DNA of 34,292 nt from an uncultured Acetatifactor sp. Lineage in GTDB: Bacteria; Bacillota; Clostridia; Lachnospirales; Lachnospiraceae. A program made the translations under genes and the position numbers. This document shows, piece after piece, positions 24,412 through 33,176 of this stretch (position 1 is the stretch's first letter; each line of letters starts with the position of its first letter). The stretch spans positions 1-34,292 of the forward strand of contig CAJUFB010000036.1 in assembly GCA_910585805.1 (NCBI GenBank), in the 5' to 3' direction. Below the pieces are notes generated by a model. It saw only the letters and a program-made list of their open reading frames with translations, searched no databases and was not told the DNA's origin.

Positions 24412-25344
24412 ATGGTATATAAAACAGAAGGATCACAAAAGAGATCGGTCAGAAAAGGGCATTTGAAACGTGAATATCCATTTTATCTCATGATGATACC
24501 GGGAGTGGTATTTGCGCTTATTTTTTCCTATTTTCCAATGTTTGGGATTGTGATGGCATTCCAGGATTTTTCGCCGCTTAAGTCCTTTTCCGGGTCGGAC
24601 TGGGTTGGGCTGAAGAATTTTAAAGATATGCTGCTCCTGCCCACATTTTGGTCAGTGGTGCGCAATACGCTGGTGATTTCGATCAGCAAGATTATCCTGC
24701 GCCTGCTGGTACCTTTGGTAATTGCACTGTTGCTGAACGAAGTCATGAGTATCAAATTCAAGCGTTTTTCCCAGACCGTATTTTTTCTGCCTTATTTCCT
24801 GTCCTGGGCAGTGATGGGAGGTATTCTGCGCAGCCTGTTTCAATATGACGGGATGGTAAACGGTATTTTGACATTTCTGGGGATAGAGCGCATCATGTTC
24901 CTGGGCAGTAATACATGGTTTCCTGTTATTGCGATTGTTTCCGATGTATGGAAGGATATGGGCTACAATATGATAATCTTTCTGGCCGCGATTACCAATG
25001 TGGACCCTGCGCTGCATGAATCCGCTGCGTTGGACGGCGCAAACCGCTGGCAGCAGGCCTGGCATATTACGCTTCCCACTATCAGGCCGATCGCTGTGAT
25101 GCTGCTGGTCCTTTCCCTTGGCTCTGTACTCAGCGCGGGCATGGAGCAGATTTTGCTCCTGTATAATCCGATGGTATATGAAAGCGCCGACATTATTGAT
25201 ACATTGGTGTACCGCCTTGGTCTGGTGAATCATCAATGGTCTCTGTCCGCGGCAGTGGGGCTGATGAAATCGGCGATATCCTTTGTTCTGGTGGTTTTTT
25301 CTTACCGGATTGCCACAAAATATTTCGATTATCAGGTCTTTTAA
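24412..25344 (+). CDS. ABC transporter permease, LplB type
   Basis: Inner-membrane subunit of a CUT1-type sugar importer (310 residues). About six hydrophobic helices are visible, starting with FYLMMIPGVVFALIFSYFPMFG. The ATPase-contact EAA loop is ESAALDGANRWQQAWHITLP, near residue 210. The ATG at 24412 follows a G-rich ribosome site (24402-24406). It pairs with the next permease and the upstream lipoprotein. No ATPase gene is in the window; related systems in Bacillus use the shared ATPase MsmX, so a similar arrangement is likely. Confidence 0.88.
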   Translation: MVYKTEGSQKRSVRKGHLKREYPFYLMMIPGVVFALIFSYFPMFGIVMAFQDFSPLKSFSGSDWVGLKNFKDMLLLPTFWSVVRNTLVISISKIILRLLVPLVIALLLNEVMSIKFKRFSQTVFFLPYFLSWAVMGGILRSLFQYDGMVNGILTFLGIERIMFLGSNTWFPVIAIVSDVWKDMGYNMIIFLAAITNVDPALHESAALDGANRWQQAWHITLPTIRPIAVMLLVLSLGSVLSAGMEQILLLYNPMVYESADIIDTLVYRLGLVNHQWSLSAAVGLMKSAISFVLVVFSYRIATKYFDYQVF

Positions 25345-25361
25345 AAAAGGGGGTGCATGTC

Positions 25362-26246
25362 TTGAAAGGCAAAAAAATATCCATATTTAGTATTCTGAAT
25401 TATCTCTTCCTGTCGCTTCTGGTGGTGGTCTGCCTGATACCGGTGCTGCATGTCATCGCCATGTCCTTTTCAGAGAAGATCGAAGCAGTGTCCGGAAATG
25501 TAGGGATATGGCCTGTGGGATTCAATCTGGCCGCATATCGTTATGTTATGGAGGATGCGCAGTTCTGGCAGTCCCTGAAGATTACGCTGCTGCGGGTTGT
25601 CATCGGGGTTCCTGTAAATATCATCCTTGTGATCCTGACGGCTTATCCCCTGTCGAAACCAAACAGCCGCTTCCGCGGGCGCACGGTATTTTCCTGGTTT
25701 TTTGTATTTACAATGCTGTTTAACGGCGGTATGATACCTGCCTATATTGTCATCAGCAGGCTGAAGATGATGAATACGATCTGGGCGCTGACGCTTCCGG
25801 GGGCGATGAATGTCTCGTACATGATATTGATGATGAACTTTTTCCGGGGAATTCCGATAGAACTGGAGGAGGCGGCGGTAATTGACGGGGCAAGCCAGAT
25901 GCAGGTTCTGAAGCGGGTATTTATTCCGCTGTCATTGCCGTCCCTGGCAACGATCATCCTGTTTGCCACAGTGGCGAACTGGAATGTGTGGATGGATGGT
26001 TACCTGTATATGAACACGCCGGATAAGTATCCGCTGCAGACATATCTGGCGACGATCCTGATGGAGTCAAAGAATAATGTAGAAGCTCTCATGACGCCCG
26101 ATCAGTTGGAGCGCATGTCCCAGGTAAGCGAGAAGACCATCGAGGCGGCACAGATCTTCCTGGGGGCGCTGCCTATTATGTGCGTGTATCCTTTCCTGCA
26201 GCGGTATTATGTCAAGGGGATGATTGTGGGGAGCGTAAAGGGATGA
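25362..26246 (+). CDS. ABC transporter permease, YtcP type, probable TTG start
   Basis: Second inner-membrane subunit (294 residues) of the importer, with about six helices and the EAA loop LEEAAVIDGASQMQVLKRVF. The C-terminal PFLQRYYVKGMIVGSVKG is characteristic of the group. The frame is open upstream to an ATG at 25236, deep within the preceding gene. The first usable ribosome site is AGGGGG (25348-25353), 8 bases before TTG 25362. Starting there gives the normal family N-terminus (LKGKKISIFSILNYLFL), so TTG is chosen; the ATG at 25357 is out of frame and closes at once. It is the last gene of the transport operon. Confidence 0.8.
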   Translation: MKGKKISIFSILNYLFLSLLVVVCLIPVLHVIAMSFSEKIEAVSGNVGIWPVGFNLAAYRYVMEDAQFWQSLKITLLRVVIGVPVNIILVILTAYPLSKPNSRFRGRTVFSWFFVFTMLFNGGMIPAYIVISRLKMMNTIWALTLPGAMNVSYMILMMNFFRGIPIELEEAAVIDGASQMQVLKRVFIPLSLPSLATIILFATVANWNVWMDGYLYMNTPDKYPLQTYLATILMESKNNVEALMTPDQLERMSQVSEKTIEAAQIFLGALPIMCVYPFLQRYYVKGMIVGSVKG

Positions 26247-26337
26247 GCGCATCCTTTCATTTATACTGCGCACCGGTTGAATTTGCATTACGGAAGTTTA
26301 AAACAAAATAATCTGACAATTTCCTCAAAAGTCTTTA

Positions 26338-26366
26338 TTTACAAATAGGAAAAAGTATAGTATAGT
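26338..26366 (+). promoter_or_regulatory. Promoter of gltB
   Basis: TTTACA (26338-26343), 17 bases, TATAGT (26361-26366). A second TATAGT overlaps at 26356-26361. The start is expected near 26373, six bases before the leader hairpin. Confidence 0.6.
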
Positions 26367-26378
26367 ATGACAGGTAGA

Positions 26379-26421
26379 GACGCAATGGAGCGCATAGATG
26401 GCTTCCATTGCGTCATTTTTT
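26379..26421 (+). terminator. Terminator hairpin in the gltB leader
   Basis: GACGCAATGGA (26379-26389) and TCCATTGCGTC (26404-26414) form a perfect 11 bp stem with a 14-base loop, followed by A and six T (26416-26421). It lies between the gltB promoter and the start codon, so it is either an attenuator of gltB or the terminator of the upstream permease operon placed inside the leader. Confidence 0.75.
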
Positions 26422-26504
26422 ATGTGCGGAGTTACCTGGAGAATCATCGGGACAGATGGGGTCTTATGCAGGCAGGGGAGAGTTTGGAAGGGAGGAGTAA
26501 TCAT

Positions 26505-29500
26505 ATGTTTGATGTAAAGAGAGAAGTACCCACGGCACCCCTTTACCGGGAGGAATTCGAGCATGACAACTGCGGTATCGGCGCCTGTGTGAATATCAAG
26601 GGGCAAAAGAGCCGTGCCACAGTGGTAAATGCTTTGAAAATCGTGGAAAATCTGGAGCACAGGGCCGGCAGGGATGCCGAGGGCAAGACCGGGGACGGCG
26701 TGGGTATTCTGACCCAGATTCCCCATACTTTTTTTGCCAGAGTGACAAAGCCTCTGGGAATCAGCCTGGGCGGAGAGCGGGAATACGGCGTGGCCTTTGT
26801 CTTCTTCCCCCAGGAGGAGCTTCGACGGAACCAGGCGAAGAAGATGTTCGAGATTATTGTGCAGAAGGAGGGGCTGGAGTTCCTGGGCTGGAGGGAGGTT
26901 CCCACGTTTCCCAACGTGCTGGGGCAGAAGGCCGTGGAATGTATGCCTCACATCATGCAGGGCTTTGTAAAGAAACCAACCAATGTGAAAAAGGGTCTGG
27001 AATTTGACCGCAGGCTGTACATAGCAAGGCGTCTGTTCGAACAGTCTTCCGAAGACACGTATGTAGTATCCTTTTCCAGCAGAACCATTGTGTACAAGGG
27101 GATGTTCCTGGTGGGACAGCTGCGTACCTTCTACGCCGATTTACAGAGCGATGATTTCCAGTCCGCCATCGCCATGGTGCATTCCCGCTTTTCCACCAAC
27201 ACCAATCCCAGCTGGGAGCGCGCCCATCCCAACCGCCTCATGGTGCACAACGGGGAGATCAACACCATCCGGGGCAATGCGGACAAGATGCTGGCCAGGG
27301 AGGAGAATATGGAGTCCGTGTACCTGAAGGGCCAGATGCATAAGGTGCTCCCTGCCATCAGCAAGACCGGCTCCGATTCCGCCATGCTGGACAATACTCT
27401 GGAATTCCTGGTGATGAGCGGCATGGAGCTGCCGTTGGCGGTGATGATTGCCATTCCCGAGCCCTGGGCCAACGATAAGGCCATGTCCCAGACCAAACGG
27501 GATTTCTATCAATACTATGCAACCATGATGGAGCCATGGGACGGACCGGCTTCCATCCTGTTCTCAGACGGAGATGTCATGGGGGCGGTGCTGGACCGCA
27601 ACGGTCTGCGCCCTTCCAGGTATCTGATTACAGACGACGACACGCTTATCCTGTCTTCAGAGGTGGGGGTGCTGGACATTGAGCCTTCTAAAATAAAGAA
27701 GAAAGAGCGCCTGCGTCCCGGCAGGATGCTGCTGGTGGACACTCTCCGGGGCAAGGTGATTTCCGATGAGGAACTGAAGGAAAAGTATGCTTCCAGGCAG
27801 CCTTACGGGGAATGGCTGGACAATAACCTGGTATTTTTGAAGGATTTAACCATCCCCAATCAGCGTGTGCCGGAATATACCTGTGAAGAGCGGCAGAAGA
27901 TGCAGAAAGCTTTCGGCTACACCTACGATGAGCTTAGGACCAGTATCCTGCCCATGGCAAAGAACGGCGCGGAGGCCATTGCGGCCATGGGTGTGGATGT
28001 GCCGCTTCCGGTGCTGAGCAAGTCCTGCCATCCGCTGTTTCATTATTTCAAGCAGCTTTTTGCCCAGGTCACCAATCCGCCCATCGATGCCATCCGGGAG
28101 GAGATTGTGACATCCACCACCGTGTACATCGGCACGGAGGGCAATATTTTGCAGGAAAATCCCAGGAACTGCAATGTACTGAGGGTGAACAATCCCATTT
28201 TGACCAACACGGATCTGCTGAAAATCAAGAATATGGAGAAGGAAGGCTTCCGGGTGGAAGTGGTTCCCATTACTTATTATAAAAATACCAGCCTGGAGCG
28301 CGCCATTGACAGGCTGTTCGTGGAAGTGGACAGGGCGTACCGGGACGGCGTGAATATCCTGATTCTCTCGGACAGGGGAGTGGATGAGAACCATGTGCCC
28401 ATTCCTTCCCTGCTGGCAGTGTCGGCCCTGAATCAGTATCTGGTGAGGACGAAGAAGCGGACCAGGGTGGCGCTGATTCTGGAGTCCGGCGAGCCCAGGG
28501 AAGTGCATCATTTTGCCACGCTGCTGGGATACGGCGCCTGCGCGGTGAACCCTTATCTGGCGCAGGAGAGCATCCGGGAACTGATTGACAGTCATATGCT
28601 GGATAAGGATTATTATGCGGCGGTAAATGACTACAACAATGCAGTCCTGCACGGCATCGTGAAGATTGCTTCCAAGATGGGAATCAGCACCATTCAGTCT
28701 TATCAGGGGTCCCGGATTTTCGAAGCCATCGGCATCGACCCGGAGGTCATCAGCAGGTATTTCAGCAATACGGTGTGCCGGGTGGGAGGCATCACGCTGA
28801 AGGATATGGAGAAGCAGGTGGATGCGCTGCATTCCCGGGCATTTGACCCGCTGGGACTGGGGAGCGACCTGACCCTTGACAGCCCGGGACACCACAAGAT
28901 GAGAAGCGGCGGGGATGAACACCTGTACAATCCGGTTACCATCCATATGCTGCAGGAGGCCACAAGGCGGGGAGATTACGGGATGTTTAAACAGTATACC
29001 GCGCTGATTAACATGGAGGAAATGTCTTCCGTGGAAAATGTGGCTTCCGGAAAAGAAATGTCTTCTGTGAAAGAAAGGCGTTCCTGCGGAAATTCGGTCA
29101 AAAACCTTCGCGGGCTGCTGGATTTCAGGTTTCCGGAGAAAGGGATTCCCCTGGAGGAAGTGGAACCGGTGGAGACGATTGTCACCAGGTTCAAGACCGG
29201 CGCCATGTCCTACGGGTCGATTTCCAGGGAAGCCCATGAGACACTGGCCATAGCCATGAACCGGCTGCACGGAAAGAGCAATTCCGGCGAAGGCGGGGAA
29301 GAACCGGAACGTCTGAGCGTAGGGCCGGACGGGGTAGACAGAGGCTCCGCAATCAAACAGGTGGCAAGCGGGCGCTTCGGTGTCACCAGCCGGTATCTGG
29401 TGAGCGCGAAGGAGATTCAGATCAAGATGGCGCAGGGGGCCAAGCCCGGCGAGGGCGGGCATCTTCCGGGAGGGAAGGTATATCCCTGGATTGCAAAGAC

Positions 29501-31124
29501 AAGGCATTCCACGCCGGGTGTATCCCTGATATCGCCGCCGCCTCATCACGATATTTATTCCATAGAGGATCTGGCGCAGTTAATCTACGATTTGAAAAAC
29601 GCGAATAAGGATGCGCGAATTTCCGTAAAACTGGTGTCGGAAGCCGGTGTGGGAACCGTGGCTGCCGGTGTGGCGAAAGCGGGAGCCCAGGTTATTCTGG
29701 TGTCCGGCTATGACGGCGGAACCGGTGCGGCACCGGTCAGTTCCATTCACAATGCGGGGCTGCCCTGGGAGCTGGGGTTGGCGGAGACCCATCAGACTCT
29801 GATCATGAACGGGCTGCGTGGGAAAGTCCGTATAGAGACAGACGGAAAATTGATGACCGGGCGGGATGTGGCAATCGCTGCCATTCTGGGAGCGGAGGAA
29901 TTTGGGTTTGCAACGGCTCCGCTGGTGACTCTGGGCTGCGTCATGATGCGTGTCTGCAACCTGGATACCTGTCCTGTGGGCGTGGCTACCCAGAATCCGG
30001 AATTGCGGAAGAATTTCAGGGGAAAACCGGAGTATGTGGAGAATTTCATGAAATTCATTGCACAGGAACTGCGGGAGTATATGGCGGCGCTGGGGGTTCG
30101 CAGTGTGGATGAGCTGGTGGGCCGTACGGAGTTTTTGAAGGTGCGGGAAGACTTGAGCGGAAGTCAGGCACAGGTGAGCCTGGCGCAGATTCTGGCGAAT
30201 CCTTATGAGGGGGAGGGGCAGAAGTATACTTTTGATCCGAAGCAGGTTTATGATTTTGCGTTAGAGAAGACGTTGGACGAGAAGGTATTGCTGAAATCTC
30301 TGGGGAAAGCCATCCAGGCCGGACGGGGCAGGCGGATGGAGGTGAATGTATCAAACACGGACAGGGCTTTCGGGACCATTCTGGGAAGCGAGATTACGAA
30401 GAATCTGGGGGACGATGTGAAGGAGGATACTTACCAGATTCTCTGCAGAGGCGCGGGAGGGCAGTCTTTCGGGGCGTTTATCCCGAAGGGATTGACGCTA
30501 GAACTTGTGGGAGACAGCAATGATTATTTCGGCAAGGGATTGTCCGGCGGGAAGCTGATTGTGTATCCGCCCAGAGGGAGTAAGTTTGAGGCTTCCGAGA
30601 ATATTATCATCGGAAATGTGGCATTGTATGGCGCTACCAGCGGGAAGGCGTTTATCAACGGCGTGGCCGGGGAGCGGTTCTGTGTGAGGAATTCCGGCGC
30701 CGTGGCGGTGGTGGAAGGCGTGGGTGACCATGGCTGTGAGTATATGACCGGAGGACGCGTGGTGGTTCTGGGAAGCACGGGGAAGAATTTTGCGGCAGGT
30801 ATGAGCGGCGGGATTGCTTATGTGCTGGATGAGGGGAATGATCTGTATAAGAGGCTGAATAAGGAGATGGTGTCTTCCGGTGAGATCAGTTCGAAGTATG
30901 ATGTACTGGAACTGAAGGGGCTGATTCAGGAGCATGTGATGCTGACGAATTCGGCTAAGGGGAAAGAGATTTTAGAGAGGTTTGAGGAGTATTTGCCGAG
31001 GTTTAAGAAGATTATTCCTTATGATTATGCGAGGGTGCTTAAGACGATTGTGCAGATGGAGGAGAAGGGGCTGAGTGCGGAGCAGGCGCAGATTGAGGCG
31101 TTTTATGCGAATATGAGGAAATAG
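26505..31124 (+). CDS. gltB: Glutamate synthase, large subunit
   Basis: GltB converts glutamine and 2-oxoglutarate to two glutamates, using electrons passed on by GltD. It is 1539 residues from ATG 26505 (AGGAG 7 bases upstream). The glutaminase nucleophile is Cys23 in HDNCGIGAC, after a 22-residue propeptide that is normally cleaved. The central and FMN synthase domains follow (KPGEGGHLPGGKVYPWIAK, VSGYDGGTGAAPVSS). The 3Fe-4S ligands are Cys1145, Cys1151 and Cys1156. The C-terminal GxGxG beta-helix has NVALYGATSGKAFINGVAG. A short low-complexity insert, with EMSSV twice near residues 840-860, is unusual. Codon choice shifts towards AGG, ATT and GCG near the 3' end. The longer frame from 26367 starts at the -10 and includes the leader terminator, so it is rejected. 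Confidence 0.95.
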   Translation: MFDVKREVPTAPLYREEFEHDNCGIGACVNIKGQKSRATVVNALKIVENLEHRAGRDAEGKTGDGVGILTQIPHTFFARVTKPLGISLGGEREYGVAFVFFPQEELRRNQAKKMFEIIVQKEGLEFLGWREVPTFPNVLGQKAVECMPHIMQGFVKKPTNVKKGLEFDRRLYIARRLFEQSSEDTYVVSFSSRTIVYKGMFLVGQLRTFYADLQSDDFQSAIAMVHSRFSTNTNPSWERAHPNRLMVHNGEINTIRGNADKMLAREENMESVYLKGQMHKVLPAISKTGSDSAMLDNTLEFLVMSGMELPLAVMIAIPEPWANDKAMSQTKRDFYQYYATMMEPWDGPASILFSDGDVMGAVLDRNGLRPSRYLITDDDTLILSSEVGVLDIEPSKIKKKERLRPGRMLLVDTLRGKVISDEELKEKYASRQPYGEWLDNNLVFLKDLTIPNQRVPEYTCEERQKMQKAFGYTYDELRTSILPMAKNGAEAIAAMGVDVPLPVLSKSCHPLFHYFKQLFAQVTNPPIDAIREEIVTSTTVYIGTEGNILQENPRNCNVLRVNNPILTNTDLLKIKNMEKEGFRVEVVPITYYKNTSLERAIDRLFVEVDRAYRDGVNILILSDRGVDENHVPIPSLLAVSALNQYLVRTKKRTRVALILESGEPREVHHFATLLGYGACAVNPYLAQESIRELIDSHMLDKDYYAAVNDYNNAVLHGIVKIASKMGISTIQSYQGSRIFEAIGIDPEVISRYFSNTVCRVGGITLKDMEKQVDALHSRAFDPLGLGSDLTLDSPGHHKMRSGGDEHLYNPVTIHMLQEATRRGDYGMFKQYTALINMEEMSSVENVASGKEMSSVKERRSCGNSVKNLRGLLDFRFPEKGIPLEEVEPVETIVTRFKTGAMSYGSISREAHETLAIAMNRLHGKSNSGEGGEEPERLSVGPDGVDRGSAIKQVASGRFGVTSRYLVSAKEIQIKMAQGAKPGEGGHLPGGKVYPWIAKTRHSTPGVSLISPPPHHDIYSIEDLAQLIYDLKNANKDARISVKLVSEAGVGTVAAGVAKAGAQVILVSGYDGGTGAAPVSSIHNAGLPWELGLAETHQTLIMNGLRGKVRIETDGKLMTGRDVAIAAILGAEEFGFATAPLVTLGCVMMRVCNLDTCPVGVATQNPELRKNFRGKPEYVENFMKFIAQELREYMAALGVRSVDELVGRTEFLKVREDLSGSQAQVSLAQILANPYEGEGQKYTFDPKQVYDFALEKTLDEKVLLKSLGKAIQAGRGRRMEVNVSNTDRAFGTILGSEITKNLGDDVKEDTYQILCRGAGGQSFGAFIPKGLTLELVGDSNDYFGKGLSGGKLIVYPPRGSKFEASENIIIGNVALYGATSGKAFINGVAGERFCVRNSGAVAVVEGVGDHGCEYMTGGRVVVLGSTGKNFAAGMSGGIAYVLDEGNDLYKRLNKEMVSSGEISSKYDVLELKGLIQEHVMLTNSAKGKEILERFEEYLPRFKKIIPYDYARVLKTIVQMEEKGLSAEQAQIEAFYANMRK

Positions 31125-31174
31125 GTAAAGTGGTAGGTTAAAGCGAAGGGATAGCGAAAGAACGGCGAAGGGAC

Positions 31175-31345
31175 GGCGGATGGGCGGGGGGACTTTGCTC
31201 GGCCCGGGCAACGCCTCCGGTGAGCTAATCGTCAACTTCGACTAAGGTGCGAAAGTACCGCACCTAAGTCTCCGTAGACGCTGGATCTCACCTTCGGCTA
31301 AGGGCGCCCTCATGTGCGTTCGCAAAGTCCCCCTGCCCATCCGCC
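31175..31345. ncRNA. Large branched hairpin between gltB and gltD
   Basis: The two 24-base ends (31175-31198 and 31322-31345) are complementary except for one G-T pair. Inside are nested helices: ACGC/GCGT (31211-31214 with 31317-31320), GGTGAG/CTCACC (31219-31224 with 31287-31292), CGTC/GACG (31230-31233 with 31277-31280), and GACT-a-AGGTGCG with CGCACCT-a-AGTC (31240-31251 with 31259-31270). It may be a structured RNA, a palindromic mobile repeat or a processing/termination site. No family is recognised. The rest of 31125-31682 shows a purine-rich repeat of GCGAAGGGA (31144, 31165) and AT-rich DNA. Confidence 0.5.
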
Positions 31346-31450
31346 TGGTTTTCTGCAAGTTTTGCCTTTATCTGTATCGATTTCAAAGTAGGTATGTCTT
31401 GGCCCAATAAATTGTGTAAATCAACGTTTTTTGTAGAGGGAATATTTGGA

Positions 31451-31573
31451 GTGTTTCAAAAGTGTCCTGACCCAGTTGCCCGTTTATGTTGGTTGGGCGT
31501 TTCAAATACTAAGTGTTAATATGGGATTCAAATTGTTTCAGGAACAAACATTTGTCAACTTGATTTGAAACAC
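31451..31573. repeat. GTGTTTCAAA inverted repeat
   Basis: GTGTTTCAAA (31451-31460) and TTTGAAACAC (31564-31573) are exact inverted repeats 103 bases apart; a third related copy, CGTTTCAAAT, is near 31499. It may be an operator set upstream of gltD or the ends of a decayed element. No transposase remnant is recognised. Confidence 0.35.
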
Positions 31574-31583
31574 GTCGTATATT
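31552..31583 (+). promoter_or_regulatory. Weak candidate promoter of gltD
   Basis: TTGTCA (31552-31557) is a good -35, but the best -10, TATATT (31578-31583), is 20 bases away. The inverted-repeat copy TTTGAAACAC lies between them. gltD may also depend on read-through from gltB. Confidence 0.3.
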
Positions 31584-31682
31584 TGAGCACAAAATTTGTG
31601 CTGTAAATGTGTGGAATGGATGGGGATGGAACTTTACGCTTTAGTGTTGTCGCATAGCGACTTAGTTAAAAGGAGTGGAAAA

Positions 31683-33176
31683 ATGGGAAAACCGACTGGG
31701 TTTATGGAGTTTGAGAGAGAAGTGAGCAGGGCGGAGGAGCCGGGGGAGAGGATTCGGCATTTCGGGGAGTTTCATGAGCATTTGAGCAGGGAGGAGCAGC
31801 AGAGGCAGGGGGCGCGGTGTATGGAGTGCGGGGTGCCTTTCTGTCAGTCGGGGATGATGATTTCCGGGATGGCCAGCGGGTGTCCGCTGCATAATCTGAT
31901 TCCGGAGTGGAATGATCTGGTGTATACGGGGAATTGGGAGCAGGCTTATGGAAGGCTGAAGAAGACGAATAATTTTCCGGAGTTTACGGGCAGGGTGTGT
32001 CCGGCGCTCTGTGAGGCGGCTTGTACCTGCGGGCTGAACGGGCAGGCGGTGGCCTCGAAGGAGAATGAGTATGCTGTTATAGAGAATGCTTATGAGCAGG
32101 GGTATGCACAGCCGAAGCCGCCCAGGGTGCGCACAGGAAAGAGGGTGGCTGTAGTGGGGAGCGGTCCTGCCGGTCTGGCGGCGGCAGATCAGTTGAACGG
32201 CAGGGGGCATTCGGTGACGGTGTTTGAGCGCTCGGACAGGATAGGCGGGTTGTTGATGTACGGAATTCCGAATATGAAGCTGGAGAAGCGGATTGTGGAG
32301 CGGAAGCAGAAGGTGATGGAGGCGGAAGGGGTTACTTTTGTCACGGGTGTGGATGTGGGGAAAGGGGTGAAGGCGGAGCAGCTGCTGCGGGATTTCGACA
32401 GGGTTATTCTGGCCTGCGGCGCTTCTGAGCCCCGGGATATCAAGGCTCCCGGAAGGGATGCGAAGGGGATTTATTTTGCGGTGGATTTCCTGAAGGCGAA
32501 TACGAAGAGTCTGTTGGATTCCGATTTTGAGGATCAGAAGTATGTGGATACGAAAGATAAGAATGTGGTTATTATCGGCGGCGGGGATACGGGGAATGAT
32601 TGTGTGGGTACTTCTGTCAGGCATGGGGCGAAGAGTGTGGTTCAGATTGAGATGATGCCTAAGGCGCCGGACACCCGTGCGGAGAGCAATCCCTGGCCGG
32701 AGTGGCCCAGGGTGTGTAAGACGGATTACGGTCAGGAGGAGGCGATTGCCGTATATGGGCATGACCCCAGGATTTATGAGTCCACGGTGAAGGAATTTCT
32801 CAAGGATAAGGAAGGGAATCTGACGGCGGTGAAGGTAGTGAAGCTGGCCTGGGAGAAGGATGCGGAGTCCGGGAGAATGAGTATGAAGGAAATTCCGGGA
32901 AGCGAGCAGATTCTGGCGGCGGATATCGTGCTGATTGCTGCCGGTTTTCTGGGAGCAGAGCTTTACGTGGCGGAGGCTTTCGGCGTGGAACTGGACGGGC
33001 GGACGAACGTAAAAACGGATGCCGGGAAGTATCAGACCGTTAAGGAGGATGTGTTTGTGGCCGGGGATATGCACAGGGGGCAGTCTCTGGTGGTGTGGGC
33101 TATCAGGGAAGGAAGGGAAGCGGCACGGGCTGTGGATGAGAGTTTGATGGGGTATTCAGGGCTGGCGGTGCAGTGA
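31683..33176 (+). CDS. gltD: Glutamate synthase, small subunit
   Basis: GltD is the FAD and iron-sulfur subunit that takes electrons from NADPH and feeds GltB (497 residues). The N-terminus holds cluster cysteines in CMECGVPFC, GCPLHN and RVCPALCEAACTCGLN. FAD binding is at VAVVGSGPAGLAAADQL and NADPH binding at VVIIGGGDTGNDC. The C-terminus VFVAGDMHRGQSLVVWAI is the second FAD site. ATG 31683 has AGGAG 7 bases upstream and gives the standard MGKPTGF start; the open frame upstream to 31596 is not used by homologues. A short palindrome, GTCGC-ATA-GCGAC (31649-31661), lies just before the ribosome site. It is separated from gltB by 558 bases, unusual for this gene pair. Confidence 0.95.
   Translation: MGKPTGFMEFEREVSRAEEPGERIRHFGEFHEHLSREEQQRQGARCMECGVPFCQSGMMISGMASGCPLHNLIPEWNDLVYTGNWEQAYGRLKKTNNFPEFTGRVCPALCEAACTCGLNGQAVASKENEYAVIENAYEQGYAQPKPPRVRTGKRVAVVGSGPAGLAAADQLNGRGHSVTVFERSDRIGGLLMYGIPNMKLEKRIVERKQKVMEAEGVTFVTGVDVGKGVKAEQLLRDFDRVILACGASEPRDIKAPGRDAKGIYFAVDFLKANTKSLLDSDFEDQKYVDTKDKNVVIIGGGDTGNDCVGTSVRHGAKSVVQIEMMPKAPDTRAESNPWPEWPRVCKTDYGQEEAIAVYGHDPRIYESTVKEFLKDKEGNLTAVKVVKLAWEKDAESGRMSMKEIPGSEQILAADIVLIAAGFLGAELYVAEAFGVELDGRTNVKTDAGKYQTVKEDVFVAGDMHRGQSLVVWAIREGREAARAVDESLMGYSGLAVQ

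Noticed and set aside
27846..29549. 567-codon open frame antisense to gltB
   Set aside because: Composition of a mirror frame, His/Gln/Arg-rich, without recognisable domains.
31175..31345. CRISPR or tRNA-like array
   Set aside because: No regularly spaced direct repeats and no tRNA cloverleaf or CCA end; it is a nested inverted repeat.
31662..33074. 470-codon open frame antisense to gltD
   Set aside because: Shadow frame; gltD motifs are complete on the + strand.
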